A stretch of 64,000 bases of DNA from an uncultured Collinsella sp. (GTDB taxonomy: Bacteria > Actinomycetota > Coriobacteriia > Coriobacteriales > Coriobacteriaceae): assembly GCA_902472315.1 (NCBI GenBank), contig CABRNM010000008.1:1-64000 (forward strand). The letters run 5' to 3'. Of the stretch, positions 63,265-64,000 are shown piece after piece. Positions within the stretch are counted from its first letter, which is position 1; every line of letters begins with the position of its first letter. Below the pieces are notes generated by a model. It saw only the letters and a program-made list of their open reading frames with translations. It was not told the origin of the DNA and ran no database searches. A program made the translations under genes and the position numbers.

Positions 63265-64000
63265 ATGGCACCAGCTCAGTCCAATCTTCAACCGCAACCA
63301 GCGCCCAAGGCCACCCAGGCAGCGCAAGCCGCTATCGGTGACGGTCTTGTTGCCGAGGCTCAAGCTTTTGCAGACAAACTTGCTGCGTGGCGCCACGACC
63401 TGCATCAGACGCCCGAGTTGGGTAATCGCCTTCCGCAAACCTCTGCGTATATCCAGGCACGTCTGACCGAGATGGGCATCCCGTTTGCCACGCTCGTCGA
63501 CGGCTCCTGTGTTGTGGGCCTTATTGGTGCTGGTGCGGCCGTGGCGGCCCAGGGCAACGGTATGTGCACGGACGATCAGGCCGGCACGGTCATCATGCTC
63601 CGTGGCGACATGGACGCACTGCCCGTCGCGGAAGAGTCGGGCGAGCCTTTCGCCTCTGTCAACGGCTGCATGCATGCTTGCGGCCACGATATGCATGCGA
63701 CGGCCCTGCTTGGTGCCGCCCACCTGCTCAAGGCCCGCGAGTCCGAGCTTGTCGACGCCAACGCCACAGTTAAGTTGCTGTTCCAGCCGGGCGAGGAAAC
63801 CTTTGAGGGCGCCCGCGCCGCCATTGCCGACGGTCTGCTGCAGAATCCGCGTCCCCAGGCCGCCTTTGCCATGCATGTCAATAGCCAGTCGCCGCTTGGC
63901 CTGGTGCTCTACGGCAGCCCGGCGCTCTCGGGCGTGTACGGTTTTCACATCACGCTTCAGGGCAAGGGCGGCCATGGCTCGAGCCCCGAGATCTGCATCG
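63265..64000 (+). CDS. M20-family amidohydrolase (5' part)
   Basis: The first 245 codons of a gene that continues beyond the window. M20D peptidase family (hippurate hydrolase/N-acyl amino acid amidohydrolase type): WRHDLHQTPELGN, MLRGDMDALPV, CMHACGHDMHATALLG, FQPGEE and GKGGHGSSPE give the metal-binding Asp/His/Glu and Cys ligands. The first 30 residues are an Ala/Gln/Pro-rich extension. TGGAGGGC precedes the ATG. Probable role: deacylation of N-acyl amino acids; the exact substrate is open. Confidence 0.92.
   Translation, partial: MAPAQSNLQPQPAPKATQAAQAAIGDGLVAEAQAFADKLAAWRHDLHQTPELGNRLPQTSAYIQARLTEMGIPFATLVDGSCVVGLIGAGAAVAAQGNGMCTDDQAGTVIMLRGDMDALPVAEESGEPFASVNGCMHACGHDMHATALLGAAHLLKARESELVDANATVKLLFQPGEETFEGARAAIADGLLQNPRPQAAFAMHVNSQSPLGLVLYGSPALSGVYGFHITLQGKGGHGSSPEICI

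Overview
The window looks like a chromosomal segment of a high-GC Gram-positive gut actinobacterium of the class Coriobacteriia, most probably Collinsella. This rests on the GC-rich coding style, the mix of families (T-box-controlled pheST, a Tad pilus operon with a CpaE-like TadZ, paired YhgE/Pip proteins, short tRNA transcription units) and general recognition of the proteins. No rRNA was available to confirm it.

Layout. 1-5.9 kb: M32 carboxypeptidase (minus), then a T-box leader and pheS-pheT. 6-8.9 kb: an ECF nickel/cobalt transporter operon with a NikR-like operator at its start. 8.9-12.8 kb: a zinc-dependent phospholipase C-like protein, a minus-strand AbiEi/endonuclease-like protein next to a 21-bp inverted repeat, and pyruvate kinase. 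13.2-17.3 kb: a Ca2+-type P-ATPase and rsgA. 17.4-27.2 kb: a tightly overlapping twelve-gene Tad/Flp pilus operon (cpaB, tadZ, tadA, tadB, tadC, two small pilins, tadE, a large TadG, a second TadE-like gene, an unknown membrane protein, a DUF192 gene). 27.2-39.3 kb: an antitoxin-like gene, a GH5-like protein lacking its acid/base glutamate, rsmI, metG, rsmA, tatD, an SPFH protein, rlmH, proC, a small minus-strand membrane protein, serS, and tRNA-Phe, tRNA-Leu and a cluster of three identical tRNA-Arg(ACG) genes with tRNA 3' fragments between them. 39.4-44.8 kb is the accessory stretch: a large unknown protein, an AAA ATPase behind short tandem repeats, a 19-bp perfect hairpin, tRNA-Ser and a TM2-domain protein.

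44.9-64 kb is envelope and stress related: a D,D-carboxypeptidase divergent from a VanRS-like two-component system, pstB followed by a PhoBR-like system, a polysaccharide chain-length/tyrosine kinase/phosphatase trio, a GNAT acetyltransferase, htpG, two YhgE/Pip membrane proteins, an EamA transporter and the 5' part of an M20 amidohydrolase that runs off the window.

The items most worth a second look are the NikR-type operator, the shared AQxT(V/T)E prepilin motif together with an apparent CG-repeat frameshift at the start of tadE, the tRNA-Arg cluster with recurrent 3' fragments, the repeat-preceded AAA gene, the GH5 pseudo-enzyme, the AbiEi/endonuclease-like protein, and REP-like palindromes near htpG. 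I saw no CRISPR array, rRNA, complete insertion sequence or prophage. Start codons were often moved inward from the longest reading frame using ribosome binding sites, overlaps and terminators.
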